From positions 248,001 to 312,000 of the forward strand of contig NZ_SLYA01000004.1 of the NCBI RefSeq assembly GCF_004340965.1: a stretch of 64,000 nt of DNA, given 5' to 3'. Both the position numbers and the translations under genes were made by a program. Shown piece by piece: positions 46,430-54,812 of the stretch; the first letter of the stretch is position 1; every line of letters begins with the position of its first letter. This DNA comes from Sphingomonas sp. PP-CE-1A-559 (GTDB taxonomy: Bacteria; Pseudomonadota; Alphaproteobacteria; Sphingomonadales; Sphingomonadaceae). The notes below the pieces were generated by a model that did no database searches, was not told the DNA's origin, and was given only the letters and a program-made list of their open reading frames with translations.

Positions 46430-47803
46430 ATGACGTCCACCCCTCCCCGCCCCTGGCGTACCGAATTCGCCGCGACGCTGAAACTCGCTTGGCCGCTGGT
46501 AGCTACCAACCTCGCGCAGGCGCTGGTCGGCGCGACCGACGTAGCAATGCTGGGGCGGCTCGGATCGGATACGCTGGCAGCGGCGACGCTGGGTCTCAAC
46601 CTCTACCTCGTCTTCCTGATCTTCGGGATGGGCCTCACCACCGCCGCGGTGCCGATGATCGCGCGCGAGCGCGGCGCGCGGCCGCATGCGGTGCGCGATA
46701 TCCGGCGGACGGTGCGCCAGACGATCTGGGTCGCCGCCACGCTCTGCATCCCCTCGTGGATCATCCTGTGGAATGCCGAGCCAATCCTAGTCCACCTGCT
46801 CGACCAGGATCCGCTGCTCGCGCACGAGGCGGCGCGCTTCGTCCGCGCAGTGATGTGGGGAATGCTGCCCAGCCTCTGCTTCCTCGTGCTCCGCGCGTTC
46901 GTCGCCGCGCTCGAGAAACCCGCCTGGTCGCTGGTCGTGATGGTCGGGCTGCTGGTCGTCAACGCCGGGCTCAACTGGCTGTTGATCTTCGGCCACGCAG
47001 GCCTTCCCGCGCTCGGCCTGCTCGGCTCGGGAATGGCGAGCAGCATCGCCAACGGCCTGAGCTTCGTCGCGATGGCGGCGGTCATCGTCTACGCCAGGCC
47101 GTTCCGCCGTTATCATCTGCTCGGCCGGTTCTGGCGCGCCGACTGGCCACGCTACCGTGCCGTGTGGAAACTCGGCCTGCCGATCGCGATTACGCTCGGG
47201 TTCGAATCCACAGTGTTCATCGCCGCGGTGTTCCTGATGGGCCTGCTCGGCACCGTACCGCTCGCCGCGCATGCGATCGCGATCCAGATCGCCAGCGTTA
47301 CCTTCATGGTCCCGCTCGGCATCGCGCAGGCGGCGACGATCCGCGTCGGCCTGGCGTCAGGGCGTGGCGACCGCGCCGGCATAGGGCGCGCAGGTTGGGC
47401 GGCGTTCGCGATCGGCGAGAGCTTCATGGTGCTGACCGCCGCGCTGCTGATCTTCGCCCCACAGTTGCTGATCAGCATCATCCTCGATGTCGATGCGCCT
47501 GCGAACGCGCCAGTGGTGGCGCTGGCGATCTCGCTGCTCGCGGTTGCTGCGATATTCCAGGTGGTCGACGGCGCGCAGGTAATCGGCGCGGGCATGTTGC
47601 GCGGATTGGGGGATACCACGGTGCCGATGATCTTCGCTGCGATCGGCTATTGGGGGATCGGCATCGGGGTCGGCGCGTGGCTCGCCTTTGCCCGCGGCTG
47701 GGGCGGCGTCGGTATCTGGACCGGGCTGGCGACCGGATTGGCGGTGGTGTCGGTGCTGATGATGGCCCGGTGGCAGGCGCGCGAGCGGCTCGGCCTTGGT
47801 TGA
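46430..47803 (+). CDS. MATE family efflux transporter
   Basis: This is a 457-residue inner-membrane protein with about twelve hydrophobic helices. The two MatE halves are recognisable: LAWPLVATNLAQALVGATDVAMLGRLGSD-type start (partial) and ALGLLGSGMASSIANGLSFV in the middle, then the second half from about 245. It would export cationic compounds by Na+ or H+ antiport. The substrate is unknown. It is monocistronic, flanked by palindromic repeats upstream. Confidence 0.93.
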   Translation: MTSTPPRPWRTEFAATLKLAWPLVATNLAQALVGATDVAMLGRLGSDTLAAATLGLNLYLVFLIFGMGLTTAAVPMIARERGARPHAVRDIRRTVRQTIWVAATLCIPSWIILWNAEPILVHLLDQDPLLAHEAARFVRAVMWGMLPSLCFLVLRAFVAALEKPAWSLVVMVGLLVVNAGLNWLLIFGHAGLPALGLLGSGMASSIANGLSFVAMAAVIVYARPFRRYHLLGRFWRADWPRYRAVWKLGLPIAITLGFESTVFIAAVFLMGLLGTVPLAAHAIAIQIASVTFMVPLGIAQAATIRVGLASGRGDRAGIGRAGWAAFAIGESFMVLTAALLIFAPQLLISIILDVDAPANAPVVALAISLLAVAAIFQVVDGAQVIGAGMLRGLGDTTVPMIFAAIGYWGIGIGVGAWLAFARGWGGVGIWTGLATGLAVVSVLMMARWQARERLGLG

Positions 47804-47888
47804 CGCTCCGCTGGGCGTGTTTTCGCGATAGGCCGGTACCGATAACACGTGGAGCGCGTTAACATATATTGCATCACGGGAGCCTAAC

Positions 47889-48110
47889 ATGTCCGACCCA
47901 GACCGTATCGTCGCGATCGGGCTTCTCACGCAACGCGACGTGTTTGCGCTGGGGCATGATCTTTCGCGCGTCTATCCGATCGACGATGCCCCCTGCTTCG
48001 GCGCATTGCTCGGCGCGATCGACGACGCCGACCGCGCGTTTCATCGCGAGCACGATGCCCGCCAAATGCATGCCGATCAGCAGGTCAAGGTTGCAACACA
48101 AGCACACTAG
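47889..48110 (+). CDS. Hypothetical small protein
   Basis: This is a 73-residue acidic, His-rich protein (C-terminal REHDARQMHADQQVKVATQAH in part) without membrane segments or signal. GGGAGCC sits 5-10 bases before the ATG, and the upstream region is AT-rich with GTTAACATATATTGC, which looks like a promoter. I do not recognise a family. The composition, good ribosome-binding site and isolated promoter-like region favour a real gene. Confidence 0.6.
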   Translation: MSDPDRIVAIGLLTQRDVFALGHDLSRVYPIDDAPCFGALLGAIDDADRAFHREHDARQMHADQQVKVATQAH

Positions 48111-48147
48111 CAGCGTTCGAGACCCGCTACCTTAGCGGAGATCGATC

Positions 48148-48546
48148 ATGACGCATTTACCGACGGAACTGCTGCTGCTGGGCTGGTCGACGGTCCTGCT
48201 ATTCGCGTACGTCATGATCCAGGGACAGACAGCGACGCGCGACCGCGGGCTCGACTGGAACGCCGGGCCGCGCGACGGCGAACAGAAGCCGCTCGGCGAA
48301 ATGGCCGGCCGTGCCGAACGTGCGCTCAAGAATTTCCAGGAAACCTACCCGGTCTTCATCGCGCTCGCGCTGGGGCTGGCCGTAACCGATCGCACCGGCG
48401 GGATGGGTGCGATTGGCGCATGGCTGTGGTTCGGTGCGCGGATCGCTTACATCCCGCTCTATCTGTTCGGCATCAAATATGTCCGCAGCCTGAGCTGGAC
48501 GGTGTCGATCCTCGGCCTGCTGCTGATGCTGATCCGCTTTCTCTGA
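48148..48546 (+). CDS. MAPEG family protein
   Basis: This is a 132-residue membrane protein with four helices, matching the MAPEG fold (membrane-associated eicosanoid/glutathione metabolism). AERALKNFQETYPVFIALAL (about 51-70) is the characteristic helix 2 motif with the Arg/Asn/Glu cluster, and WFGARIAYIPLYLFGIKYVR is helix 4. Bacterial members are thought to bind glutathione; the substrate here is unknown. It is convergent with mmsB, 3 bases apart. Confidence 0.88.
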   Translation: MTHLPTELLLLGWSTVLLFAYVMIQGQTATRDRGLDWNAGPRDGEQKPLGEMAGRAERALKNFQETYPVFIALALGLAVTDRTGGMGAIGAWLWFGARIAYIPLYLFGIKYVRSLSWTVSILGLLLMLIRFL

Positions 48547-48549
48547 GGG

Positions 48550-49419
48550 TCAGAGCGTGCGGATGATCGCAGAGAAGTCGAGGCTACCCTGCCCGGCCTC
48601 GGCAAACGCTTCGTAACGTTCGGCAGCCTTCGCGCCCATCGGCGTATCGGCACCAGTATCCTTTGCCGCCGCCATTGCGAGCCGCAAGTCCTTGAGCATC
48701 AGCGCCGCCGCGAAGCCGCCCTGATAGTCATGATCGGCGGGCGTATCGGGACCGATCCCAGCCATCGGGGCGTACGTCGTCATCGACCAGCTCTGCCCCG
48801 ACGACACGCTCGCGATGTCGTAGAACGCCTGCGCATCGAGCCCGAGCTTCTCCGCCAGCACGAAAGCCTCGCAGGTCGCGATCATCGTCGCGCCGAGGAT
48901 CATGTTGTTGCAGATCTTCGCCGCCTGCCCCGCGCCGTTCGCGCCGGCATGGATGACCGCCTTGCCCATGTCCGCGAGGATCGCCTGCGCCCGATCGAAC
49001 GCCTCCGCCGAGCCACCGACCATGAAGGTCAGCGTGCCCGCATTCGCCGCACCGATCCCACCCGAGACGGGCGCGTCGACCGCGACAAGGCCCTTCGCCT
49101 GCGCAGCCGCGGCGACTTCCTTGGCGGTGGCGACGTCAATCGTCGAGCAGTCGATCAGGATGGCGGACGGCGACGCGACCGCGAACAGCGCGTCATAGAC
49201 CTCCGCGACATGCTTGCCGGCCGGGAGCATCGTCACGATCGCCTCGGCACCGTCGGCCGCCGCGGCGGCGGACGCGACCGGCAGGCATCCGGCGGCCTTC
49301 GCCTTGTCGAGAGCGTCGACGCTCAGATCGAACGCGCGAACGTCGTGGCCCTTCTTGGCAAGGTTCGCCGCCATGCCGCCGCCCATGTTGCCGAGCCCGA
49401 TGAAACCGATCCGTGCCAT
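48550..49419 (-). CDS. mmsB: 3-hydroxyisobutyrate dehydrogenase
   Basis: This is a 289-residue NAD-dependent dehydrogenase that oxidises 3-hydroxyisobutyrate to methylmalonate semialdehyde in valine breakdown. The N-terminal GFIGLGNMGGGMAANLAKKG is the beta-hydroxyacid dehydrogenase signature. The substrate motif DAPVSGGIGAANAGTLTFMV is near 120-139, and catalytic Lys is in GQAAKICNNM near 170. I chose the ATG at 49419, which gives family length. It is the last gene of the valine cluster, separated from the hydratase gene by a palindromic repeat. Confidence 0.95.
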   Translation of the reverse strand: MARIGFIGLGNMGGGMAANLAKKGHDVRAFDLSVDALDKAKAAGCLPVASAAAAADGAEAIVTMLPAGKHVAEVYDALFAVASPSAILIDCSTIDVATAKEVAAAAQAKGLVAVDAPVSGGIGAANAGTLTFMVGGSAEAFDRAQAILADMGKAVIHAGANGAGQAAKICNNMILGATMIATCEAFVLAEKLGLDAQAFYDIASVSSGQSWSMTTYAPMAGIGPDTPADHDYQGGFAAALMLKDLRLAMAAAKDTGADTPMGAKAAERYEAFAEAGQGSLDFSAIIRTL

Positions 49420-49439
49420 GTTCTCTCTCCTAATCTTGC

Positions 49440-49545
49440 TCCCCTCCCGTTCACGGGAGGGGTTGGGGGAGGGCAGTGCCGCAAACACGTCGCGCGTGGT
49501 CGCGGCAGGCCCCTCCCCTGACCCCTCCCGCAAGCGGGAAGGGAA
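49440..49545. repeat. Paired palindromic repeat in the valine gene cluster
   Basis: CCCCTCCCGTTCACGGGAGG plus GGTTGGGGGAGGG is mirrored by CCCCTCCCCTGACCCCTCCC plus GCAAGCGGGAAGGG, with a spacer of about 45 bases. It lies between the enoyl-CoA hydratase and mmsB genes, inside what should be one operon. It belongs to the poly-C/poly-G hairpin group and resembles families D and E. Confidence 0.65.
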
Positions 49546-49551
49546 TTGTGA

Positions 49552-50328
49552 TCATTTCCCCGTCCAGGTCCCGGCGCGCTTCTCGACGAACGCTGCCATC
49601 CCCTCGCTCTGGTCCGCGGTGCCGAACAGCCCATGGAACAGCCGCCGCTCGAACTGGACGCCCATCGCGAGCCCGGTCTCGAACGCCGCGTTGACCATTT
49701 CCTTGTTCGCCAGCACCGCCAGCGGCGCCATCGCGGCGATCGTGGTCGCCGTCTTCACCGCCTCCTCGACCAGATCGTCCGCCGGCACGATCCGCGAGAC
49801 GAGGCCCGCGCGCTCGGCTTCGGCGGCGTCCATCATACGACCGGTCAGGCACATCTCCATAGCCTTGGCCTTGCCGACCGCGCGCGTGAGCCGCTGCGAT
49901 CCGCCCATGCCGGGCGACACCGCGAGCCTGATCTCGGGCTGGCCGAACTTGGCGGTATCGGCAGCGAGGATGAAGTCGCACATCATCGCCAGCTCACACC
50001 CGCCACCGAGCGCATAGCCCGCGACCGCCGCGATCACGGGTTTCCGCGTCCGCGTGAAATTCTCCCAGCCCGCGAAGAAGTTGCTCGCGTACATCTCGGC
50101 AAAGCCCTGCGACTGCATCTCCTTGATGTCAGCGCCGGCCGCGAACGCCTTGGCCGAGCCGGTCAGCACCGCGCAACCCTGCGAAGGATCCGCATCGAAC
50201 GCGGCAAACGCGGCGATCAGGTCGGCCAGCACCTGCGAATTGAGCGCGTTAAGCGCCTGCGGCCGGTTCAGCGTGACGAGCGTGACGCCACCGCGCTGCT
50301 CGACCAGGATCGTTTCGTATTCGGCCAT
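49552..50328 (-). CDS. Enoyl-CoA hydratase (methacrylyl-CoA hydratase role)
   Basis: This is a 258-residue crotonase. Both catalytic acids are present: Glu112 in [11 protein letters not shown] and Glu132 in [26 protein letters not shown] at 61-71 forms the oxyanion and CoA region. In this cluster it would hydrate methacrylyl-CoA to 3-hydroxyisobutyryl-CoA; the family also serves beta-oxidation. The ATG at 50328 ([11 protein letters not shown]) gives family length. It lies between HIBCH and mmsB on the same strand. Confidence 0.93.
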   Translation of the reverse strand: MAEYETILVEQRGGVTLVTLNRPQALNALNSQVLADLIAAFAAFDADPSQGCAVLTGSAKAFAAGADIKEMQSQGFAEMYASNFFAGWENFTRTRKPVIAAVAGYALGGGCELAMMCDFILAADTAKFGQPEIRLAVSPGMGGSQRLTRAVGKAKAMEMCLTGRMMDAAEAERAGLVSRIVPADDLVEEAVKTATTIAAMAPLAVLANKEMVNAAFETGLAMGVQFERRLFHGLFGTADQSEGMAAFVEKRAGTWTGK

Positions 50329-50346
50329 TCCAAACCCTTCCAATTT

Positions 50347-50374
50347 CGTCACCCCAGCTTCCGCTGGGATGACG
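50347..50374. repeat. Single hairpin, related to family C ends
   Basis: CGTCACCCCAGCTTCCGCTG continued by GGATGACG is one hairpin with the same GTCA/TGAC outer ends as family C. It sits in the 59-base gap between HIBCH and the hydratase gene and looks like a half-element, which suggests the paired form can lose an arm. Confidence 0.55.
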
Positions 50375-50387
50375 TGCTTTCTGTCAT

Positions 50388-51431
50388 TCAGCCCGGCGTC
50401 CACGCTTCCGCTTCAGGCAACGGCGCGAAGATCTGGTCGATCACATGATCGGTCACATCCTCGGGCGTCGCCGGATCCCAGCGCGGCGCATTGTCCTTGT
50501 CGACGATCACCGCCCGCACGCCCTCGATAAAGTCATGCCGCTGCACGACATGCGCACCGACAGCGTATTCCTGCCGCATCTCGTCCGCGAAACTCGCCAT
50601 CGCCGCCCCCTCGTGGAGCAGCCGTAGCGACACCTTCATCATCTGCGGCGACTTGGTCTTCAGCGTCGCGAGCGTCTGAGCCGCCCATTCCCCGCCATCG
50701 GCTTCGAGCGCGGCATAGATCTCCTCGAGCACGTCCGACGCGAAAAGCCGGTCGATCTCGTCCTTGCGAGCCAAGATCTTCGCGTCGGGTGCCGACGAGG
50801 CCAATCCGTCCAACACGCCCGCGATATCCTGTGGTGTCTCCGCGATCCCCGCCTTGGCCGTATCGAGCGTATCGCTCGCCAGAAAATGCGTCGCCAACCC
50901 GAGCGCGAGACACTCCGCGCCGTCGAGCCGGTGCCCGGTCAGCGCGAGATACTGCCCGATCCGCCCCGGCAACCGCGACAGATACCAGCCGCCCCCCACG
51001 TCGGGAAACAGCCCGATCCCCGTCTCCGGCATCGCGAACTTGGTATTCTCGGTCGCCACCCGGAATCGGCACGGCAGCGCAAGACCGACGCCGCCGCCCA
51101 TCGTGATCCCGTCCATGAAGGCTACGATCGGCTTGGCACAGGTGAACAGCCGGTGGTTCATCCGGTACTCGGCATGAAAAAACGCCCGCGCCTCGACCCC
51201 GTCAGTCGCGCCCGAGGCCGCCAGCATGCGGATATCGCCGCCCGCGCAAAACCCACGCCCCTCGGCATGATCGACCACGATCACCTCGACCGCCGCATCG
51301 CCACGCCACGCCTCCAGCGCCTCAAGCACGCCTTCGCACATCGCCAAGTTCAGCGCGTGCAATGCCTTGGGCCGATTGAGACGAATACGGCCGATCGGGC
51401 CTTCAACAGTGGTGATCAGGTCTTTGGTCAT
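50388..51431 (-). CDS. 3-hydroxyisobutyryl-CoA hydrolase
   Basis: This is a 347-residue crotonase-fold thioesterase of valine catabolism. It frees 3-hydroxyisobutyrate from Co[11 protein letters not shown] at 61-70, Glu136 and Asp144 ([20 protein letters not shown] region), plus the HIBCH-specific C-terminal extension, separate it from simple hydratases. The start ATG at 51431 gives [12 protein letters not shown] family-B repeat separates it from the acyl-CoA dehydrogenase gene upstream. Confidence 0.95.
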   Translation of the reverse strand: MTKDLITTVEGPIGRIRLNRPKALHALNLAMCEGVLEALEAWRGDAAVEVIVVDHAEGRGFCAGGDIRMLAASGATDGVEARAFFHAEYRMNHRLFTCAKPIVAFMDGITMGGGVGLALPCRFRVATENTKFAMPETGIGLFPDVGGGWYLSRLPGRIGQYLALTGHRLDGAECLALGLATHFLASDTLDTAKAGIAETPQDIAGVLDGLASSAPDAKILARKDEIDRLFASDVLEEIYAALEADGGEWAAQTLATLKTKSPQMMKVSLRLLHEGAAMASFADEMRQEYAVGAHVVQRHDFIEGVRAVIVDKDNAPRWDPATPEDVTDHVIDQIFAPLPEAEAWTPG

Positions 51432-51442
51432 TCGCTCTTCCT

Positions 51443-51498
51443 TGTTCTCCCGCGAAGGCGGGAGCCCAGACTGGACTCCCGCCTTCGCGGGAGAACAT
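51443..51498. repeat. Paired palindromic repeat, family B, copy 3
   Basis: TGTTCTCCCGCGAAGGCGGG, AGCCCAGACTGG, then ACTCCCGCCTTCGCGGGAGA plus ACA. It is the most symmetrical copy of this family and fills almost the whole 68-base gap between the acyl-CoA dehydrogenase and HIBCH genes. Confidence 0.8.
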
Positions 51499-51499
51499 G

Positions 51500-52657
51500 C
51501 TATTGCCGCGTCAACTCGCGACCAACGATCATACGCATGACCTGGTTCGTGCCCTCAAGGATCGAATGCACGCGCAGGTCGCGCCAGAAGCGCTCGATCG
51601 GATAGTCCTGCAGATACCCGTACCCGCCATGCAACTGCAACGCGCGGTCGACCACCGACGAGCCCGTGTCGGTCGCAAGCCGCTTCGCCATCGCCGCGAA
51701 CTTGGTCTTGTCGGGCGCGTTCGCCGTCACCTTCGCCGCCGCCATGTACAGCAGCGCCCGCGCCGCCTCCAGTTCGGTAGCCATGTCGGCCAGCATGAAC
51801 TGCGTGTTCTGGAAATCCGCGATTGCCTTTCCGAACTGCTTGCGGTCCTTGGTATACGCGATCGCCTCGTCGAGACACCGCTGCGCGCCTCCGAGCGAGC
51901 ACGCGCCGATGTTCAACCGCCCGCCGTCCAAGCCCATCATCGCGATCCGAAAGCCCTCGCCCTCGCCCCCGACCATGTTCGCCCCCGGCACGCGGACGCC
52001 ATCGAAGATCACCTGTCGCGTCGGTTGCGAATGCCAGCCGAGCTTCTTCTCGTTCGCGCCGAACGACACGCCCAGCATGTCCTTCTCGATCACGAGGCAC
52101 GAGATGCCCTTGGGCCCGTCCTCACCGGTACGGACCATCGTCACGTACACCTCGTTCTCGCCCGCGCCCGAGATGAACTGCTTCGAACCCGTCACGATCC
52201 AGTCGTCGCCGTTACGCACCGCGCGCGTCTTCAACGCCGCCGCATCGGAACCCGACCCCGGCTCGGTCAGGCAATAGCTCGCGAGCCGATCCATCGTCAC
52301 AAGATCGGGTAAATACTTGTCCTTCACCGCGACCGATCCGAACCGGTCGATCATCCACGCCGCCATGTTATGAATGCTGATGAACGCGCTGGTCGAAGGG
52401 CACCCGTACGACATAGCCTCCATGATCAGCGCCGCCTCCAGCCGCCCGAGCGCGATCCCGCCGCTCTCCTCGCTGACGTAGATCGCCGCGAAGCCGAGTT
52501 CGGCCGCCGCCTTGATCGTCTCGCGCGGGAAGATGTGCTTCTCGTCCCACTCGGCCGCGTGCGGGGTGATCCGGTCAGCGGTAAAGCGGCGCGCGAGGTC
52601 CTGGATCTCGCGCTGGTCGTCGGTAAGGTCGAACTGGTTTGAGGTGAACTGGTTCAT
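51500..52657 (-). CDS. Acyl-CoA dehydrogenase (probable isobutyryl-CoA dehydrogenase)
   Basis: This is a 385-residue FAD enzyme. YCLTEPGSGSDAAALKTRAV near 126-145 is the FAD/acyl-CoA signature, and the catalytic Glu lies in SILEGTNQVMRM near 368. LQLHGGYGYLQDYPIERFWR marks the isobutyryl/short-chain branch. Its place between mmsA and HIBCH indicates conversion of isobutyryl-CoA to methacrylyl-CoA in valine breakdown. Confidence 0.94.
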   Translation of the reverse strand: MNQFTSNQFDLTDDQREIQDLARRFTADRITPHAAEWDEKHIFPRETIKAAAELGFAAIYVSEESGGIALGRLEAALIMEAMSYGCPSTSAFISIHNMAAWMIDRFGSVAVKDKYLPDLVTMDRLASYCLTEPGSGSDAAALKTRAVRNGDDWIVTGSKQFISGAGENEVYVTMVRTGEDGPKGISCLVIEKDMLGVSFGANEKKLGWHSQPTRQVIFDGVRVPGANMVGGEGEGFRIAMMGLDGGRLNIGACSLGGAQRCLDEAIAYTKDRKQFGKAIADFQNTQFMLADMATELEAARALLYMAAAKVTANAPDKTKFAAMAKRLATDTGSSVVDRALQLHGGYGYLQDYPIERFWRDLRVHSILEGTNQVMRMIVGRELTRQ

Positions 52658-52670
52658 CGTGGTCCTATCT

Positions 52671-52754
52671 CCGTCATGCCGGGCTTGACCCGGTACCCAG
52701 TGTCACGGACGCCGGTGTTCGTGGCTCTGGGTCCTGACGTGCGTCAGGATGACG
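52671..52754. repeat. Paired palindromic repeat, family C, copy 2, left flank of the GIY-YIG remnant
   Basis: CCGTCATGCCGGGCTTGACC plus CGGTACCCAG is mirrored in outline by CTGGGTCCTGACGTGCGTCA plus GGATGACG. The two hairpin cores differ (CCGGGCTTGACCCGG on one side, CCTGACGTGCGTCAGG on the other). It ends 16 bases before the GTG of the nuclease remnant. Confidence 0.8.
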
Positions 52755-52769
52755 ATTGGGGGAAATGAC

Positions 52770-53092
52770 GTGGATCGGCAACCGGCTGTCTACATCTGGC
52801 CAGCTGGCGCAACGGGACGCTGTACATCGGCGTCACGTCCAACCTGATGGCGCGGATCGTTCAGCATCGTGCCGGATCCTTTGGCGGCTTTACGCGAATA
52901 TACGGCGTCAAACGGCTCGTTTGATTCGCGATGGCGGACACGATGGAGGAGGTCATAGCTCGCGAGAAGCAGTTGAAGAACTGGCGCCGCGCCTGGAAGA
53001 TCGAATTGATCGAAGCCGACAACCCGACTTGGCGCGATCTGGCAGAGAATTGGGGCTTCGATCCGCTCCCCCAGCCGTCATCCCGGGCTTGA
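52770..53092 (+). pseudogene. GIY-YIG family nuclease, broken
   Basis: The remnant has the features of the short (about 95 residue) GIY-YIG single-domain nucleases. A GTG start preceded by GGGGGAAA gives MDRQPAVYI; the frame then shifts within about 52793-52803. The next frame reads TLYIGVTSNLMARIVQHRAG (YIG strand and catalytic Arg), then TRIYGVKRLV, a TGA at 52922-52924 where Trp is expected, and then EEVIAREKQLKNWRRAWKIE with the catalytic Glu. Two independent lesions indicate decay rather than one read error. The stop of the restored frame (53090-53092) lies inside the right-flank repeat. The gap 52658-53179 holds nothing else. Confidence 0.88.
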
Positions 53093-53160
53093 CCCGGGAC
53101 CCAGAGCCGCAAGCACCTACGCTCGTGGCTCTGGGTCCTGACGTTCGTCAGGATGACGGA
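53075..53160. repeat. Paired palindromic repeat, family C, copy 3, right flank of the GIY-YIG remnant
   Basis: CCGTCATCCCGGGCTTGACC plus CGGGACCCAGAGCC is followed by a spacer and GGCTCTGGGTCCTGACGTTC plus GTCAGGATGACGG. Its inner GTGGCTCTGGGTCCTGACG segment is nearly identical to the same part of copy 2, 330 bases to the left and in the same orientation, so the two copies form near-direct repeats around the nuclease gene. Confidence 0.85.
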
Positions 53161-53179
53161 AGAACGATAGCCCACCCAA

Positions 53180-54706
53180 TCACCCCATCGTCGGGATAAC
53201 GAACGCGTCGTTATTGCGCGTAGGCCCACCATCCTCGGCCATCGCCGGCAGCGCAGACCCGTCCGGCCAACGCTGCGTGATCGTCTTCACCTTGGTCCAG
53301 AACTTCACGCCCTCCATGCCGTGCTGGTTGGTGTCGCCGAACGCCGAGCGCTTCCAGCCACCGAAGGTGTGATACGCGACCGGCACCGGAATCGGCACAT
53401 TGATGCCGACCATCCCAACGTTCACCCGCGCCGCGAACTCGCGCGCCGCGTGGCCGTTGCGCGTGAAGATCGCGACGCCGTTGCCGTATTGATGCTCGCT
53501 CGGCAGGCGCACCGCCTCCTCGAAATCGGCGGCACGGACGACCTGGAGGACGGGTCCGAAGATCTCCTCCTTGTACGCCGACATCTCCGTCGTGACGTGA
53601 TCGAACAGCGAAGGCCCGATGAAGAAGCCCTTCTCATGCCCCTGCAATGCAAACCCGCGCCCATCCACGACCAGTTCAGCGCCTTCGTCGACGCCGGTTT
53701 GGATCCAGTTCTCGATCCGGGTGCGATGCGCCGCATTCACCACCGGCCCGTAATGCGCATCGTTGTCGGTCGACACGCCAACCCGCAAAGCAGCGATCGC
53801 CGGGATCAACTTCTCACGCAACGCGATCGCGGTCTTCTCGCCGACCGGCACCACCACCGGCAGCGCCATGCAGCGCTCGCCCGCGCTCCCGAACGCCGCG
53901 CCTGACAGGTCCGCGACGACCTGGTCGAGGTCGGCGTCGGGCATGACGATGCCGTGGTTCTTCGCACCACCCATCGCCTGGACGCGCTTGCCCGCCTCGA
54001 CGCCGCGACGGTACACGTAATGCGCGATGTCGGACGATCCGACGAAGCTCACCGCCGAGATCGCCGGGTGATCGAGGATCGCATCGACCATTTCCTTGTC
54101 GCCGTGGACGACCTGGAAGATGCCCTCGGGCAGCCCCGCCTCGACGAACAATTCGCCGAGCCGCACCGGCACCGACGGATCGCGCTCGCTGGGCTTGAGG
54201 ATGAACGCATTGCCCGTGGCGATCGCGACGCCCGACATCCACAACGGGATCATAGCCGGGAAGTTGAACGGCGTGATGCCCGCGCCGATACCGAGCGGCT
54301 GGCGCATCGAATACACGTCGATCCCCGGCCCGGCGCCCTGCGTGTATTCGCCCTTGAGGATGTGCGGGATGCCGCAGCAGAACTCGATCACCTCCAGCCC
54401 GCGCTGGATGTCGCCCTTCGAATCCGCGATCACCTTGCCGTGCTCGGACGACAGCAGCCGCGCGAGTTCGTCCATGTTCGCCTCGACGAGCCGCTTGAAC
54501 TCGAACATCACGCGAGCACGCCGTTGAGGGTTAGTCGCAGCCCAGCCCGGCTGCGCCTTCTGCGCCGCGGCGACCGCACGGTCCAGATCGGTCGCACCCG
54601 ACAGCCGCACGCGCGCCTGCACCTCGCCCGAATTCGGGTCGAACACGTCGCCGAAGCGCTCGGCCGTGCTGGCCGCACCGCTCACGAAATTCTCGATCGT
54701 CCGCAT
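53180..54706 (-). CDS. mmsA: CoA-acylating methylmalonate-semialdehyde dehydrogenase
   Basis: This is a 508-residue aldehyde dehydrogenase that converts methylmalonate semialdehyde to propionyl-CoA and CO2. The nucleophile is Cys279 in SAGERCMALPVV, GITPFNFPAMIPLWM is at 143-157, and FVGSSDIAHYVY marks the NAD site; these are MmsA hallmarks. The ATG at 54706 (MRTIENFVSG) gives the family length; the upstream open frame is spurious. It is divergent from a LysR gene across 106 bases that carry a LysR-type dyad. It is the first gene of the valine cluster. Confidence 0.97.
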   Translation of the reverse strand: MRTIENFVSGAASTAERFGDVFDPNSGEVQARVRLSGATDLDRAVAAAQKAQPGWAATNPQRRARVMFEFKRLVEANMDELARLLSSEHGKVIADSKGDIQRGLEVIEFCCGIPHILKGEYTQGAGPGIDVYSMRQPLGIGAGITPFNFPAMIPLWMSGVAIATGNAFILKPSERDPSVPVRLGELFVEAGLPEGIFQVVHGDKEMVDAILDHPAISAVSFVGSSDIAHYVYRRGVEAGKRVQAMGGAKNHGIVMPDADLDQVVADLSGAAFGSAGERCMALPVVVPVGEKTAIALREKLIPAIAALRVGVSTDNDAHYGPVVNAAHRTRIENWIQTGVDEGAELVVDGRGFALQGHEKGFFIGPSLFDHVTTEMSAYKEEIFGPVLQVVRAADFEEAVRLPSEHQYGNGVAIFTRNGHAAREFAARVNVGMVGINVPIPVPVAYHTFGGWKRSAFGDTNQHGMEGVKFWTKVKTITQRWPDGSALPAMAEDGGPTRNNDAFVIPTMG

Positions 54707-54746
54707 GGCATCCTCTTCTTGTTGCACGCACCGTCGGGCATAAGCG

Positions 54747-54788
54747 TTTCGCAGCCAAGCGGGGTTGTTTGCAGAATCGCTCTGCGAA
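54747..54788. promoter_or_regulatory. LysR-type operator between mmsA and its divergent regulator
   Basis: TTTGCAGAATCGCTCTGCGA (54768-54787, then A) forms an imperfect dyad, TTYGCAGA-N5-TCTGCGAA, with 7 of 8 positions matched. A further half-site TTTCGCAG starts at 54747, exactly 21 bases (two helical turns) away in the same orientation. This recognition-plus-activation spacing is usual for LysR-type regulators. The sites lie between the two divergent start codons. Confidence 0.6.
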
Positions 54789-54812
54789 TATGCAGCATAG
54801 GGTGAGGCGTTC

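Noticed and set aside
52922..52924. The in-frame TGA in the GIY-YIG gene as a recoding event (selenocysteine or tryptophan).
   Set aside because: The same gene also carries a frameshift, homologous proteins have Trp there, and no SECIS-like structure was seen. Decay is simpler.
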